A stretch of DNA of 35,994 nucleotides from PXAP01 sp964520585 (lineage in GTDB: Bacteria > Bacteroidota > Bacteroidia > Bacteroidales > PUMT01). The notes under the pieces are model-generated. The model had not been told where the DNA came from. It saw nothing but the letters and a program-made list of their open reading frames with translations, and did not search any database. How positions within the stretch are numbered: the stretch's first letter is position 1; every line of letters begins with the position of its first letter. The stretch spans positions 1 to 35,994 of the forward strand of contig CAZFOO010000034.1 in assembly GCA_964520585.1 (NCBI GenBank), written 5' to 3'. A program made the translations under genes and the position numbers. Below are positions 26,701-35,064 of the stretch, one piece after another.

Positions 26701-27810
26701 TTATTCGAGCGCAGCAAGTATACCATCAACAACCTGCAGGAAATCCCCCAGAGTAATCCCTTCATACCCGGAACCAGTGGAGGGATTGGCAGTATGGACT
26801 ATCACAAGTTCCTCTTCAGGCACCAGATAAAGGTATTGACCGCCATCACCCATTCCGAACCATGCATTGTTTTCAGGGTGGATCCACCAGTAGTAGCCGT
26901 AATTCAAAGATGATCCGGTCATGTTTTCGTCTAGTACCGGGCGAGTAGACAAGTCTATCCATTCTTCAGACACAAGCTGCCGTCCGTTCCAGCTTCCTTT
27001 CTGCAGGCAGAACTGACCTATCCGGGCAAGATCGCGCGGGGTGAGATGTAGGCCGAAACCACCATAATGAAGACCGTCTGTGTGCTTCTCCCAGACGTAA
27101 TCCTCTATCCCGAGAGGATCAAATAAACTTTTAACAAGGGTATCCGTCTCTTCAACATTAAAGACCTCCCGAATGACACCCATTGCAAGCTGGGGTGTTC
27201 CATGGTTGTAATGAAATTCTGTGCCGGAAACGGCTTTGAAAGGTTTGGTAAGAACAACACGCAGGCTGCTGGGAAACCTGTAAATATTGGTAAGATCAAC
27301 CGTATGCAAATCATTCTTCCACTCAAGCCCTGTCAGCATGGTTAGCACATGACTTATGGTGATCTCCCTTTTATCCATGTTCCCGTCAAAGTACCCCGGA
27401 ATATATTCATACAACTTGCTTGATGGTTCAATAAGTCCCTTATCATAAGCGAAACCGGTCAAAATTGAGGTTACACCTTTAGTAATACCCTGTATATTAT
27501 TTTTCAGATGTATATCATTCATGTCCCGGAAGTAGGATTCCGAAACCAGTTTGCCGTTTTTTATGATAAGAAGTGAACGGGAAGTAATAAATTCATCTTC
27601 TGCAAACATCAACTCATAAACATCCTGTAAAAGCTGTTTATTGAAGCCCTCAGAAGCAGGAGCAGATATTTCCCAGTCACCGTTAATGTTTCTGGGTTCT
27701 GAATTTACTGCTGTTTTATAATCACCTTCCGGTAAACAGGAATATAATAACTGCAAAAAAATTACAACCAAAAAAGGGCTACCTAGAAAATTTAATTTTT
27801 TCATTACCAT
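26701..27810 (-). CDS. Serine-hydrolase (class C beta-lactamase) fold lipoprotein lacking the catalytic serine
   Basis: Encodes 369 residues with a lipoprotein signal ending LLYSC (Cys25). The rest has the beta-lactamase/penicillin-binding fold: SRSLLIIKNGKLVSESYF, the SxxK region, LYEYIPGYF, ITISHVLTMLTGLEW, FHYNHGTPQLAMGVI (the Y-N region, about 199-213), LHLTPRDLARIGQFCLQKG, SLNYGYYWWIHP and a late VIVHTANP in place of a K/H-T-G box. The SxxK motif reads G108-I-T-K111, so the nucleophilic serine is glycine (codon GGT) although the lysine and tyrosine remain. It is probably not an active hydrolase of the usual mechanism. It overlaps the upstream barrel gene's stop by 7 nt, or by 1 nt (TAATG) if the second ATG at 27804 is used. 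Confidence 0.88.
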   Translation of the reverse strand: MVMKKLNFLGSPFLVVIFLQLLYSCLPEGDYKTAVNSEPRNINGDWEISAPASEGFNKQLLQDVYELMFAEDEFITSRSLLIIKNGKLVSESYFRDMNDIHLKNNIQGITKGVTSILTGFAYDKGLIEPSSKLYEYIPGYFDGNMDKREITISHVLTMLTGLEWKNDLHTVDLTNIYRFPSSLRVVLTKPFKAVSGTEFHYNHGTPQLAMGVIREVFNVEETDTLVKSLFDPLGIEDYVWEKHTDGLHYGGFGLHLTPRDLARIGQFCLQKGSWNGRQLVSEEWIDLSTRPVLDENMTGSSLNYGYYWWIHPENNAWFGMGDGGQYLYLVPEEELVIVHTANPSTGSGYEGITLGDFLQVVDGILAALE

Positions 27811-28604
27811 ATAACAAATACATCAAAAAATATCCTTAAAAACAGGCTATTCGTAAAATAAACGGCTGGTGACGGTTCAGTGAAACGGGCAAGATCCAAT
27901 TCATATCCAAGGCTCAGCGAACTTCTTCTGGACCGTGAAAGATCCATCACTACCTGCATATTCAGGGCCTGCATTTTATCCCATGTAGCAAAACCGGAAC
28001 CTTTATGTATCCTTTTCAGATGTTCGCTGAAGCCGGGAAGTTGAAAGGTGTAGTAATCATCGGCTGAAGGCCTTGATATCATGCCCGCGACCGGCAATTT
28101 AAGTTCCATTATGACCTTCCTGTTCTCAGATGTCTCAACATCAAGAATGTAATGAAATTCCAGAGCATAGGAAGTAGCCCAGTGTATGTGATCGGGATCC
28201 TCATTAAGAAACCTGTAAATCCGGGAAGTTGCATTTATACCACCGCCAAGAAAGGATAAAGCATTAGCGGAAGAAAGGTTTTCTGAAAGGAATGTCAGGC
28301 CGGCTCCAACCTCTGGCTGAAGGCACATAGAATTAAAGCCGTTGTTGTTCCATAAATAACCGGCTTTTGCGCCCAAATTGAAATATCTGCGTATATCTCC
28401 GTAATATCTGACAGAAAGAATATTAAGTTCGGTACCGGGACCATTATAGCGCAACGGAGAAAAATGATTATCACTCAACTGCATCCAGTTCATCTGCAAA
28501 GCCAGGCCGGAGGATTTTGTGTCAAATTTTTTCCATGCCGGCTGGGCATAGGCATCACCAAACAGAATTAGCGAAAAAATTACGATCCAGTAACAGGGTC
28601 TCAT
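27804..28604 (-). CDS. Predicted outer-membrane beta-barrel-like protein
   Basis: Encodes 266 residues with a Sec signal peptide (MRPCYWIVIFSLILFGDAYA, cleavage before QPAWKK). The mature part alternates short hydrophobic/aromatic strands with polar turns (LNILSVRYYGDIRRYFNLGAK, LGYELDLARF) and ends in a hydrophobic FDVFVIW with a terminal aromatic, the pattern of a small outer-membrane barrel. No specific family is recognised. It is translationally coupled to the serine-hydrolase-fold lipoprotein that follows, which suggests that the two products act together at the outer membrane. The barrel assignment is inference from pattern only. Confidence 0.65.
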   Translation of the reverse strand: MRPCYWIVIFSLILFGDAYAQPAWKKFDTKSSGLALQMNWMQLSDNHFSPLRYNGPGTELNILSVRYYGDIRRYFNLGAKAGYLWNNNGFNSMCLQPEVGAGLTFLSENLSSANALSFLGGGINATSRIYRFLNEDPDHIHWATSYALEFHYILDVETSENRKVIMELKLPVAGMISRPSADDYYTFQLPGFSEHLKRIHKGSGFATWDKMQALNMQVVMDLSRSRRSSLSLGYELDLARFTEPSPAVYFTNSLFLRIFFDVFVIW

Positions 28605-28709
28605 AACAAATGGGATTCCATGGTTTAAAATATCATACGGATAAACCCATATTTTGTTCTAAAAACCGGAAAGTTAATGAATGATGTATCGGAAAAATTT
28701 CAGCTTTGC

Positions 28710-30710
28710 TTAATTCCGGGAAGACCTTGTGTTTAGCCCCAGGCGCTTAATATTCATATCCTTATCGTATTTAACGATCGTAACCCCATTATTTTCAAAG
28801 CCATCCCGGGAATCAGATTTACGAAACAAAAAATCAGCCTGCAACAGCTCAGTTCTTATGATGGGCAGGCATTCCTGAAAATCAGGACCATAATTCTTCA
28901 TTGCCTGAAGGAAATAAAACATGATATCATATCCCTGAAAGCCGTAATGAGAGGGCTCGGTCATATATTTGTTCCTGAACTTTCCCAGAAATGTCTTCAC
29001 ATTCTCATCTTCGTAATCGACATAGAATGGTGAGGCAAAATGCAGCTCCATATTGTGCAGATATTCTACATCCAGATTGGCAAATCTCTGCCAGTCATTC
29101 AGACCGAAAATAGTTATATCATAAAGGCGGGAAAGTATATTAAGCCGCATAAGCACATCGGAAACAAAAGCCTGATCGGTTGAAGGAATGATGACTGCAT
29201 TCTTTTTACCGCGGACCAGCGACTGTTCAATGTTAACGTTTACATCAGTAAATAAAACCTCCTTAAATACAAGGTTATCAAAACCGGAGGAATATGAATA
29301 TTTCCTGAAAATATTATTTTTAAATGCATTAACCATATCCTGTTCAAACGGGTCGTTCTTATGCATCAGAACAAAATTTGAAGAAGGAAAATTTGAAATA
29401 AAAAGTGAAGCCTGTTCCAGTTCTACTGAAGTAGAAGGTGTTACCTGGAAAAGATAAGGATTTCCTGTAAGCAGATCAGTCCGTGATGTAAGCGGAGATA
29501 CTATATTGACCCTGTTCTGGTGTGCCCAGTCCGCTACAAGCCTCATATTATCCGGATACACCGGCCCTATAATAAGATCTGAGTCTCTGAATTCAGACCT
29601 TTGCATTATTTCCCTGACCTTTTCAGGGTTACGCTGCGTATCATAAACATTAAAATTCACTGAAAGTCCGGCTTCTACAAGAGAATCGACAGCCATTAAT
29701 GCTCCTTGATAAAATTCCAGAAAGGGGACTGTACCCTGGTAGAGCTCATCAAGACTCCACACCTTATCGGGATATAACTCTTTAGCTTCTTTCATATCCA
29801 TAGTATCGGGTAACTCAGAAGGATAATTACGGTCAATAAAAAGTGGCAGCATAAGAGAAACGTTGAACGGCCTGTCGTACTCCCGGTAACTGAAGCCTGT
29901 ACAATCAGCTTCTATAATAACCTCCCTGTCATATATATCTGCGGAGAGGTTTTCCTCAGCAGGAACTTCGTCAGAAGGAACTTCGTCAGAAGGAACTTCG
30001 TCAGAAGGAACTTCGTCAGCAGGAACTTCAGCTATTTCTTCTTCATCAAAAAACTCATCTGTGTCTTTTGGTATCCGGATGTACTCCCCATACCTCAGTC
30101 CCCAGAAAAGCTTGTCATTAACCGCCCGGATGGCCTTTACCGGTATTTCATACCTCCGGGACAGGGAATATAGAGTCTCACCCTTTTCAACTTTGTGATG
30201 TATATAATTATCGTCTTCTGTAGGAAAACCTTCCCTGTCAATATATACCTTATCTGCAGGTATCTTCACCACCTGATTTATCTGAAGGCCCTCTTCCACG
30301 CCGGGATTATGCCGGATGATTTCATCCATGCTGATCTCGTAAGTCTGTGATAAGAAGAAAAGCGTCTGACCCGGTTCCACCGTATGTAAAACAAAGTCTT
30401 CGTCAGGATCTTCGGACAGGAGATCCTCTTCTTTCGCTTCCGGGCGAACAGGGATTTTCAATGCCTGGCCTGCCTGTAATCCGACATAAGCATTGGGATT
30501 TTCAAGCAGGATTTCCTTCTGGGGCACATTATATGTACGGCTTATCGAATAGAGCGTTTGTCCGGATTTAACAATATGAATGTAGTAAGCCTGATTCTCA
30601 ATTACAACTTTATCTTCCGACCTTACAACTTCTACGGGCTGGGTCTGCGCCATACCCAGGGGAAATAATACAAATAAAAGGCTTATAACAATAAGCAACT
30701 TTGTAAACAT
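28710..30710 (-). CDS. LysM-repeat protein fused to a type I periplasmic binding-protein domain
   Basis: Encodes 666 residues from the chosen start, MFTKLLIVISLL, which begins a clean signal peptide (cleavage near MAQ-TQP). An ATG 39 nt further upstream would only add a polar tail before it. Three LysM domains follow at about 42-87, 107-152 and 170-215 (each with Y/H-x-V-x-x-G-x-T-L-x-x-L/I-S and a closing IP), expected to bind peptidoglycan. A linker contains PSDEV repeats encoded by a 15-bp tandem repeat. The remaining 390 residues have the PBP1/LivK-type fold (FNVSLMLPLFIDRN, GALMAVDSLVEAG, SDLIIGPVYPDNMRLVADWA, HYGFQGYDIMFYFLQAMKNY). The likely role is a wall-anchored sensor or scaffold. 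It is not a conventional transporter subunit, because no ABC import genes are nearby. Confidence 0.9.
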   Translation of the reverse strand: MFTKLLIVISLLFVLFPLGMAQTQPVEVVRSEDKVVIENQAYYIHIVKSGQTLYSISRTYNVPQKEILLENPNAYVGLQAGQALKIPVRPEAKEEDLLSEDPDEDFVLHTVEPGQTLFFLSQTYEISMDEIIRHNPGVEEGLQINQVVKIPADKVYIDREGFPTEDDNYIHHKVEKGETLYSLSRRYEIPVKAIRAVNDKLFWGLRYGEYIRIPKDTDEFFDEEEIAEVPADEVPSDEVPSDEVPSDEVPAEENLSADIYDREVIIEADCTGFSYREYDRPFNVSLMLPLFIDRNYPSELPDTMDMKEAKELYPDKVWSLDELYQGTVPFLEFYQGALMAVDSLVEAGLSVNFNVYDTQRNPEKVREIMQRSEFRDSDLIIGPVYPDNMRLVADWAHQNRVNIVSPLTSRTDLLTGNPYLFQVTPSTSVELEQASLFISNFPSSNFVLMHKNDPFEQDMVNAFKNNIFRKYSYSSGFDNLVFKEVLFTDVNVNIEQSLVRGKKNAVIIPSTDQAFVSDVLMRLNILSRLYDITIFGLNDWQRFANLDVEYLHNMELHFASPFYVDYEDENVKTFLGKFRNKYMTEPSHYGFQGYDIMFYFLQAMKNYGPDFQECLPIIRTELLQADFLFRKSDSRDGFENNGVTIVKYDKDMNIKRLGLNTRSSRN
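29957..30031. repeat. Five 15-bp tandem repeats inside the LysM protein gene
   Basis: Five consecutive 15-bp units, the middle three identical (CAGAAGGAACTTCGT) and the outer two differing by one or a few bases. They encode acidic Pro-Ser/Ala-Asp-Glu-Val linker repeats in frame. Units in multiples of three keep the frame if copy number changes by slippage. Confidence 0.95.
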
Positions 30711-30760
30711 AAAATTATAAGTTAAATTTCCGGACCTGGTTAACTGCAAAATGCAAAAAA

Positions 30761-31216
30761 TTAATTTTCTCTTAATACATGTTCATCATATTCAAGCTCA
30801 AATCTCAGCTTATGCTTGGATTCTTCTATGGCAAGTGAAAGGAACAAGTCTTTCATCTCCATATCCGGCGCACGGTCCGAAAGGTCCATATAAAGCCTGA
30901 AAGCAGCTTTTTCCCGTTTCATTGCCAGCACAAGAGCATCACTGTAACTCATTCCTGGTGAAGGCTTTATACTTACAAGGTAATCGCTAATCTTCATATC
31001 CCCTACTTCTTCCTTTTTCAACTCGTAGAGTTCTTTATCGCGGACTTCAGTCAGTCTTGCCTTATGTCCTATCTCTTCCCTGGCAAACTGCTCAAATACC
31101 TGCTTCATATCAGGTGTGAGAGAATTAGCGGCCAGTTCTTTATAAAAATCCACTGCATCCTGCTCCAGCTGGATAGCAAAATCGAGAATATCATCAACTG
31201 ATTTGAACTCCTTCAT
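30761..31216 (-). CDS. Ferritin-like/rubrerythrin-family di-iron protein without rubredoxin domain
   Basis: A four-helix ferritin-like protein of 151 residues. The expected di-iron ligands are present in order: Glu18 (LEQDAVDFY), the pair E48-I-G-H51, Glu102 (KREKAAFRLY) and the pair E132-S-K-H135. There is no C-terminal CxxC rubredoxin module, so it is shorter than classical rubrerythrin (about 190). It has no signal peptide and is probably cytosolic. Family members reduce peroxide or bind iron. It lies 76 bp downstream of the large iron-sulfur flavoprotein on the same strand, and oxygen or peroxide defence linked to the NAD(P)H or ferredoxin pool is a reasonable but unproven inference. Confidence 0.88.
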   Translation of the reverse strand: MKEFKSVDDILDFAIQLEQDAVDFYKELAANSLTPDMKQVFEQFAREEIGHKARLTEVRDKELYELKKEEVGDMKISDYLVSIKPSPGMSYSDALVLAMKREKAAFRLYMDLSDRAPDMEMKDLFLSLAIEESKHKLRFELEYDEHVLREN

Positions 31217-31292
31217 ATCCTAAAGGTTTACTTGAATAACGGTAACTAATGCAATAATAAACATAATTGGCAACAATGTCAAGTATTTGACT

Positions 31293-34200
31293 CTATCTGA
31301 AAGAAGCAGCAAATTCTTCATCAAAACGTTTAACCAGGTTATCACAGCCATGCCGGAAAAGTCTGCGATAATTGTCTTCACCGGTTGACTTCAGATCGTA
31401 ATTTTCAGTATTTCCGGCCAGGGAGAGCATGGAATACATTTCCTTCCTTATATCTTCCATGTCAGATAAACCATTAACACCAAAGACTTCAAGAAGCGCG
31501 AGCAATTGTTGATATCCTGACAGTTCTACAATACCATCAAATTGCTTGTCGAACTGCTGTATCTTTTTTTGTGTATTACTGTAACTTCCGCCACTTTCAA
31601 AAGGAAGTGACGCAGGCAGTATCAGGTCAGCTAGAGATGCCGTATCTGTCATAAAATAATCCTGAACCATCAGGAATCCGGCTTTTTCGAACCACCTTTT
31701 CACCATGTCGCTATCTACAGCACAGCCAGCAGGGTCTTCGCCAAAAATAAAAATGTTCCTGACAGCCTCCGAATCCAGTAATTCCTTATTGTCCTTTGCA
31801 GCAGGAAAAGGCAGGCTCTTAACTTTCCAGGCTTTCTCTATGCCAGCTTTAATTTCTTTATCATTTATGCTGCCAGCACCGGGCAAAAGATCATCAAATA
31901 TTCCCATATCAAATAAACCCTGTGAATTGTTCTTTTCCTTCAGTGATATAAGTCCCTGAGAAGTTTTACCCAGTTTCCCGGTTATGATTGCCAGATTCAT
32001 CAACTCCTGGCTGGTATTTGGAGAAACCTCCTTTTCTGAAAATACAATGACTGCATTCATCTCTTTGTTGAATTGTCCGGCAAGCTCCTCAAGAACTCTC
32101 CGGCTGACAATCCCCGAAGATTCGATAAGTGAGTCATAATCTTCTATCAGTAAATTTTTTTTATATTCCTGAAATCCTGAACTCCGGCTTTTGATAAACA
32201 GGGAGTTTTCCATTCCACTGGAAAGGTAATAATGGTTGAGAGCCTTGACCAGATGGTAATAGGATTTAATTTTCAGCACCCTGTCAACCTTATGCTCCAT
32301 GGAAGATTTGCTTTTGCAAGTTATCAGATCGACAGGTACCCCTCTCACCTCACGCAGTTTATTGATAATATATCCCGGAACAGGGTTATCGGTATTTATT
32401 TCCGATCCCAGTAAATAGATCCTGCTCACCCCATCAAGCTGTTCAAAGGATGTGCCGGCATCAGCATTATTTATAAATGACTTACCCCCGGCAAGATAAT
32501 GGAAGCTGTTCACGTTGGGAGTACCAAAACCTGCCCTGGCAAGTTTTTGTATAAGATACAACTCTTCATTTGTAAGTCTGGCACCGCCATATAAAGCATT
32601 TTCACCAGGCTCCGCTTTGTCAGCTTTTTCTTTGATTATTTCAAAAGCCTTCCTGAATGAGATTTCGGTAAATTTGCCGTTTTTCTTCATCAGTGGCCTG
32701 GTTATCCTGTTTTTATCATTCAGATAGCGATATCCGAACTTTCCGTACCGGCAAATATTACTATCCTTATTTACAAGTCCCCCACTCCCCGTAACCCTCA
32801 TAACATACCCCCCCTTGTGGTGTATATTAATTTCGCATCCGACAGAACAATAATTACATATCGTCTTAAAGCTTTCCCACTTAACAGGGGCAGGTTTAAA
32901 AGGCACATTTTCGGTTATTGCACCGGTTGGACAGGTTGATATGCAGAGTCCGCATGATTCGCATTTTGTATCCATCAGTGAGTCACCGAGACTTGGTGCA
33001 ATATAGGTATCAAACCCCCTGTTGACCAGTCCGAGTGCAACAGCACCGTTGACCTCCCTGCAAATTCTTACGCATCTGGCACACAGGATACACTTATTAT
33101 TATCTATTTCAATCCAGGGATGGGAATAATCGATTTCGTGCTGATGATAATCTCCCCCGAATTTCTTCTGCTCAGCATCATATTCGGTCGACAAATCTTT
33201 CAGGTCACATGTATAAAACTCCGAACAGCCGCATTCAAGACATCGTGAAGCTTCTTTAAGAGCGACTTCTTCATTTTCATATCCAAGCTCAACCTCATCA
33301 AAATTATTGCGATTATCGGGACCCAGGACAGGCATTTCCTGGCGGGGCTGTTTCATATACCTGCCTGCAAATGATTCGGCGGTAATTTCACTGAAGTTAT
33401 CTTTTCTGCTTATAAATTCCTTTTTCCCTGGTGCAGGCATCTTGCCGGAAAGATAACTGTGGCAACTTTCGGCTGCTATACCGGCCTGTGCAACTGCTTC
33501 AATTATGGTAGCGGGACCGGTAACACCGTCACCCGCAGCAAAAACGGACGGTATCCCTGTCTGCAATGTCGCCTTATCAACCACAAGATCCCCCCATTTA
33601 TTGACCTCAAGTTTTCCGTTCCCCGCAAATCTATTTATATCATCAAGAAAATCCACTTCTGTCTTCTGACCTATGGCTGCCAGTATATAATCAACTTCAA
33701 TTTCAAACTCAGAACCCTCTACAGGTACCGGACGCCTCCTGCCCGAAGGGTCGGGTTCACCAAGTTCCATCCTCACACAGGTAACCGACTCAACTGCGCC
33801 TTTGTCATTCTTGTTCACATTTACAGGATTTGTGAGTAGCATATACTCTGCTCCTTCCACTTTGGACTCATGGATCTCGATGGGATTGGCCGGCATCTCC
33901 TTTTCAGTACGCCGGTAAAGTACATACACTTTTTCGGCACCACATCTGAGGGAGGTACGGCAGCAATCCATTGCCGTATTACCTCCTCCTACTACTGCAA
34001 CTTTTTTGCCTTTGAAGTCATAACGCTGTCCGGTCATTTCCATATTACGAAGAAAATCTATCCCCGAATATACACCTTCTGCATCCTCACCTTTGCATCC
34101 CAGCAAGGTACCTCTCTGTGATCCTATTGTAAGGATGAGGGCATCATAATCATCCTTTATTTCTTCGTAGCTCAGATCTGTTCCAAACCGGCTGTTATAA

Positions 34201-34988
34201 TGGATGTTAACTCCGAGTTCTGTTATTGCATCAACCTCTTTCTGCAGAATATCATTGGGAAGTCTGTATTCGGGTATGCCATACCTCAGCCAGCCTCCGG
34301 GATGGGGATTGGCTTCAAATATGTCGCATTGGTGACCTTTCAGCTGCAGAAACCATGCTGCAGAAAGTCCCCCGGGTCCCGCACCGATAATGGCAACTTT
34401 CTTCCCGGTAGATCCGGCAATTTCAGGTATATAGCGATGGGAGGACCCCAGGTCACGGTCCCCTGCAAAACGCTTAAGATAATCAATCCCCACAGCATTA
34501 CCCTCACCAAGCAAGGAACGGCGGCATGCAAACTCACATGGTCTTACACATACTCTGCCACAAATAGCTGTTAAGGGATTAACCTCTTTTATCAGGGCAA
34601 CTGCTTCAGAATATAATCCTTTTTCTATAAGGGAAATATATCCCTGAACATCAACGCCTGCCGGACAGGTTTGTTTGCATGGTGCTTCACAGTCTGCATA
34701 ATGATTGCTCACCATAAGGTCAAGCGCAGTTTTTCTTGCCTTTTTCACCTTGTCATTACCGGTATATATAACCATCCCTTCGCTGATCACTGAAGAACAT
34801 GAAGGCTGCAAACCTCCCATGCCCTCAACTTCAACCACACATACATAACAGGAAGAAAAGGGTTCCAGTCTCGGATCATTACAAAGAGTTGGAATATCAA
34901 CCCCATATCGCCGGGCAAGCTGCAGAATTGTTTCACCCTGCCTGCCTGTTACATTTTTACCGTTCAAAATAATATTAAGTTCTTCCAT
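31293..34988 (-). CDS. Multidomain NuoG/GltD/molybdopterin-oxidoreductase-like iron-sulfur flavoprotein
   Basis: Encodes 1231 residues. Domains in order: NuoG-type [2Fe-2S] ferredoxin (C36, C47, C50, C64); a GltD/DPD-type cysteine cluster domain (C100, C104, C108, C143, C147, C151, C155); an FAD/NAD(P)-binding GltD-like flavoprotein (VAIIGAGPGG at 198-207, second Rossmann VAVVGGGNTAMD at 329-340, FAAGDGVTGPA near 483); a short cysteine motif CLECGC (583-588); two [4Fe-4S] sets (C633, C636, C639, C643 and C676, C679, C682, C686); and a molybdopterin-oxidoreductase N-terminal [4Fe-4S] (C711, C714, C718, C746) followed by about 480 residues of that fold. The usual catalytic Cys/Sec-His is not seen in the stretch after PNVNSFHYLAGG (824-835), and the C-terminal dinucleotide-binding domain appears missing. 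It follows a NuoF/HydB-like gene by 76 bp. It probably moves electrons between NAD(P)H and iron-sulfur partners. Confidence 0.9.
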   Translation of the reverse strand: MEELNIILNGKNVTGRQGETILQLARRYGVDIPTLCNDPRLEPFSSCYVCVVEVEGMGGLQPSCSSVISEGMVIYTGNDKVKKARKTALDLMVSNHYADCEAPCKQTCPAGVDVQGYISLIEKGLYSEAVALIKEVNPLTAICGRVCVRPCEFACRRSLLGEGNAVGIDYLKRFAGDRDLGSSHRYIPEIAGSTGKKVAIIGAGPGGLSAAWFLQLKGHQCDIFEANPHPGGWLRYGIPEYRLPNDILQKEVDAITELGVNIHYNSRFGTDLSYEEIKDDYDALILTIGSQRGTLLGCKGEDAEGVYSGIDFLRNMEMTGQRYDFKGKKVAVVGGGNTAMDCCRTSLRCGAEKVYVLYRRTEKEMPANPIEIHESKVEGAEYMLLTNPVNVNKNDKGAVESVTCVRMELGEPDPSGRRRPVPVEGSEFEIEVDYILAAIGQKTEVDFLDDINRFAGNGKLEVNKWGDLVVDKATLQTGIPSVFAAGDGVTGPATIIEAVAQAGIAAESCHSYLSGKMPAPGKKEFISRKDNFSEITAESFAGRYMKQPRQEMPVLGPDNRNNFDEVELGYENEEVALKEASRCLECGCSEFYTCDLKDLSTEYDAEQKKFGGDYHQHEIDYSHPWIEIDNNKCILCARCVRICREVNGAVALGLVNRGFDTYIAPSLGDSLMDTKCESCGLCISTCPTGAITENVPFKPAPVKWESFKTICNYCSVGCEINIHHKGGYVMRVTGSGGLVNKDSNICRYGKFGYRYLNDKNRITRPLMKKNGKFTEISFRKAFEIIKEKADKAEPGENALYGGARLTNEELYLIQKLARAGFGTPNVNSFHYLAGGKSFINNADAGTSFEQLDGVSRIYLLGSEINTDNPVPGYIINKLREVRGVPVDLITCKSKSSMEHKVDRVLKIKSYYHLVKALNHYYLSSGMENSLFIKSRSSGFQEYKKNLLIEDYDSLIESSGIVSRRVLEELAGQFNKEMNAVIVFSEKEVSPNTSQELMNLAIITGKLGKTSQGLISLKEKNNSQGLFDMGIFDDLLPGAGSINDKEIKAGIEKAWKVKSLPFPAAKDNKELLDSEAVRNIFIFGEDPAGCAVDSDMVKRWFEKAGFLMVQDYFMTDTASLADLILPASLPFESGGSYSNTQKKIQQFDKQFDGIVELSGYQQLLALLEVFGVNGLSDMEDIRKEMYSMLSLAGNTENYDLKSTGEDNYRRLFRHGCDNLVKRFDEEFAASFR

Positions 34989-35064
34989 TTCTATTTATGA
35001 GATAAAACCGGAATTCAAATCAGTTTCCCGTGGATGTTATAACTGGCCAACATCGTACCGGACT

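Noticed and set aside
26701..27810. Calling the gene a beta-lactamase conferring antibiotic resistance
   Set aside because: The nucleophilic serine is replaced by glycine and the K/H-T-G box is not standard, so hydrolysis of beta-lactams is not supported.
28710..30710. Treating the LysM/binding-protein fusion as part of an amino acid ABC importer
   Set aside because: No permease or ATPase of that type lies nearby, and the N-terminal LysM array fits a wall-anchored protein rather than a free solute carrier.
31293..34988. Calling the 1231-residue protein simply a formate dehydrogenase alpha subunit
   Set aside because: No catalytic Cys/Sec-His motif and no C-terminal molybdopterin-dinucleotide domain could be found, and a GltD flavoprotein module sits in the middle.
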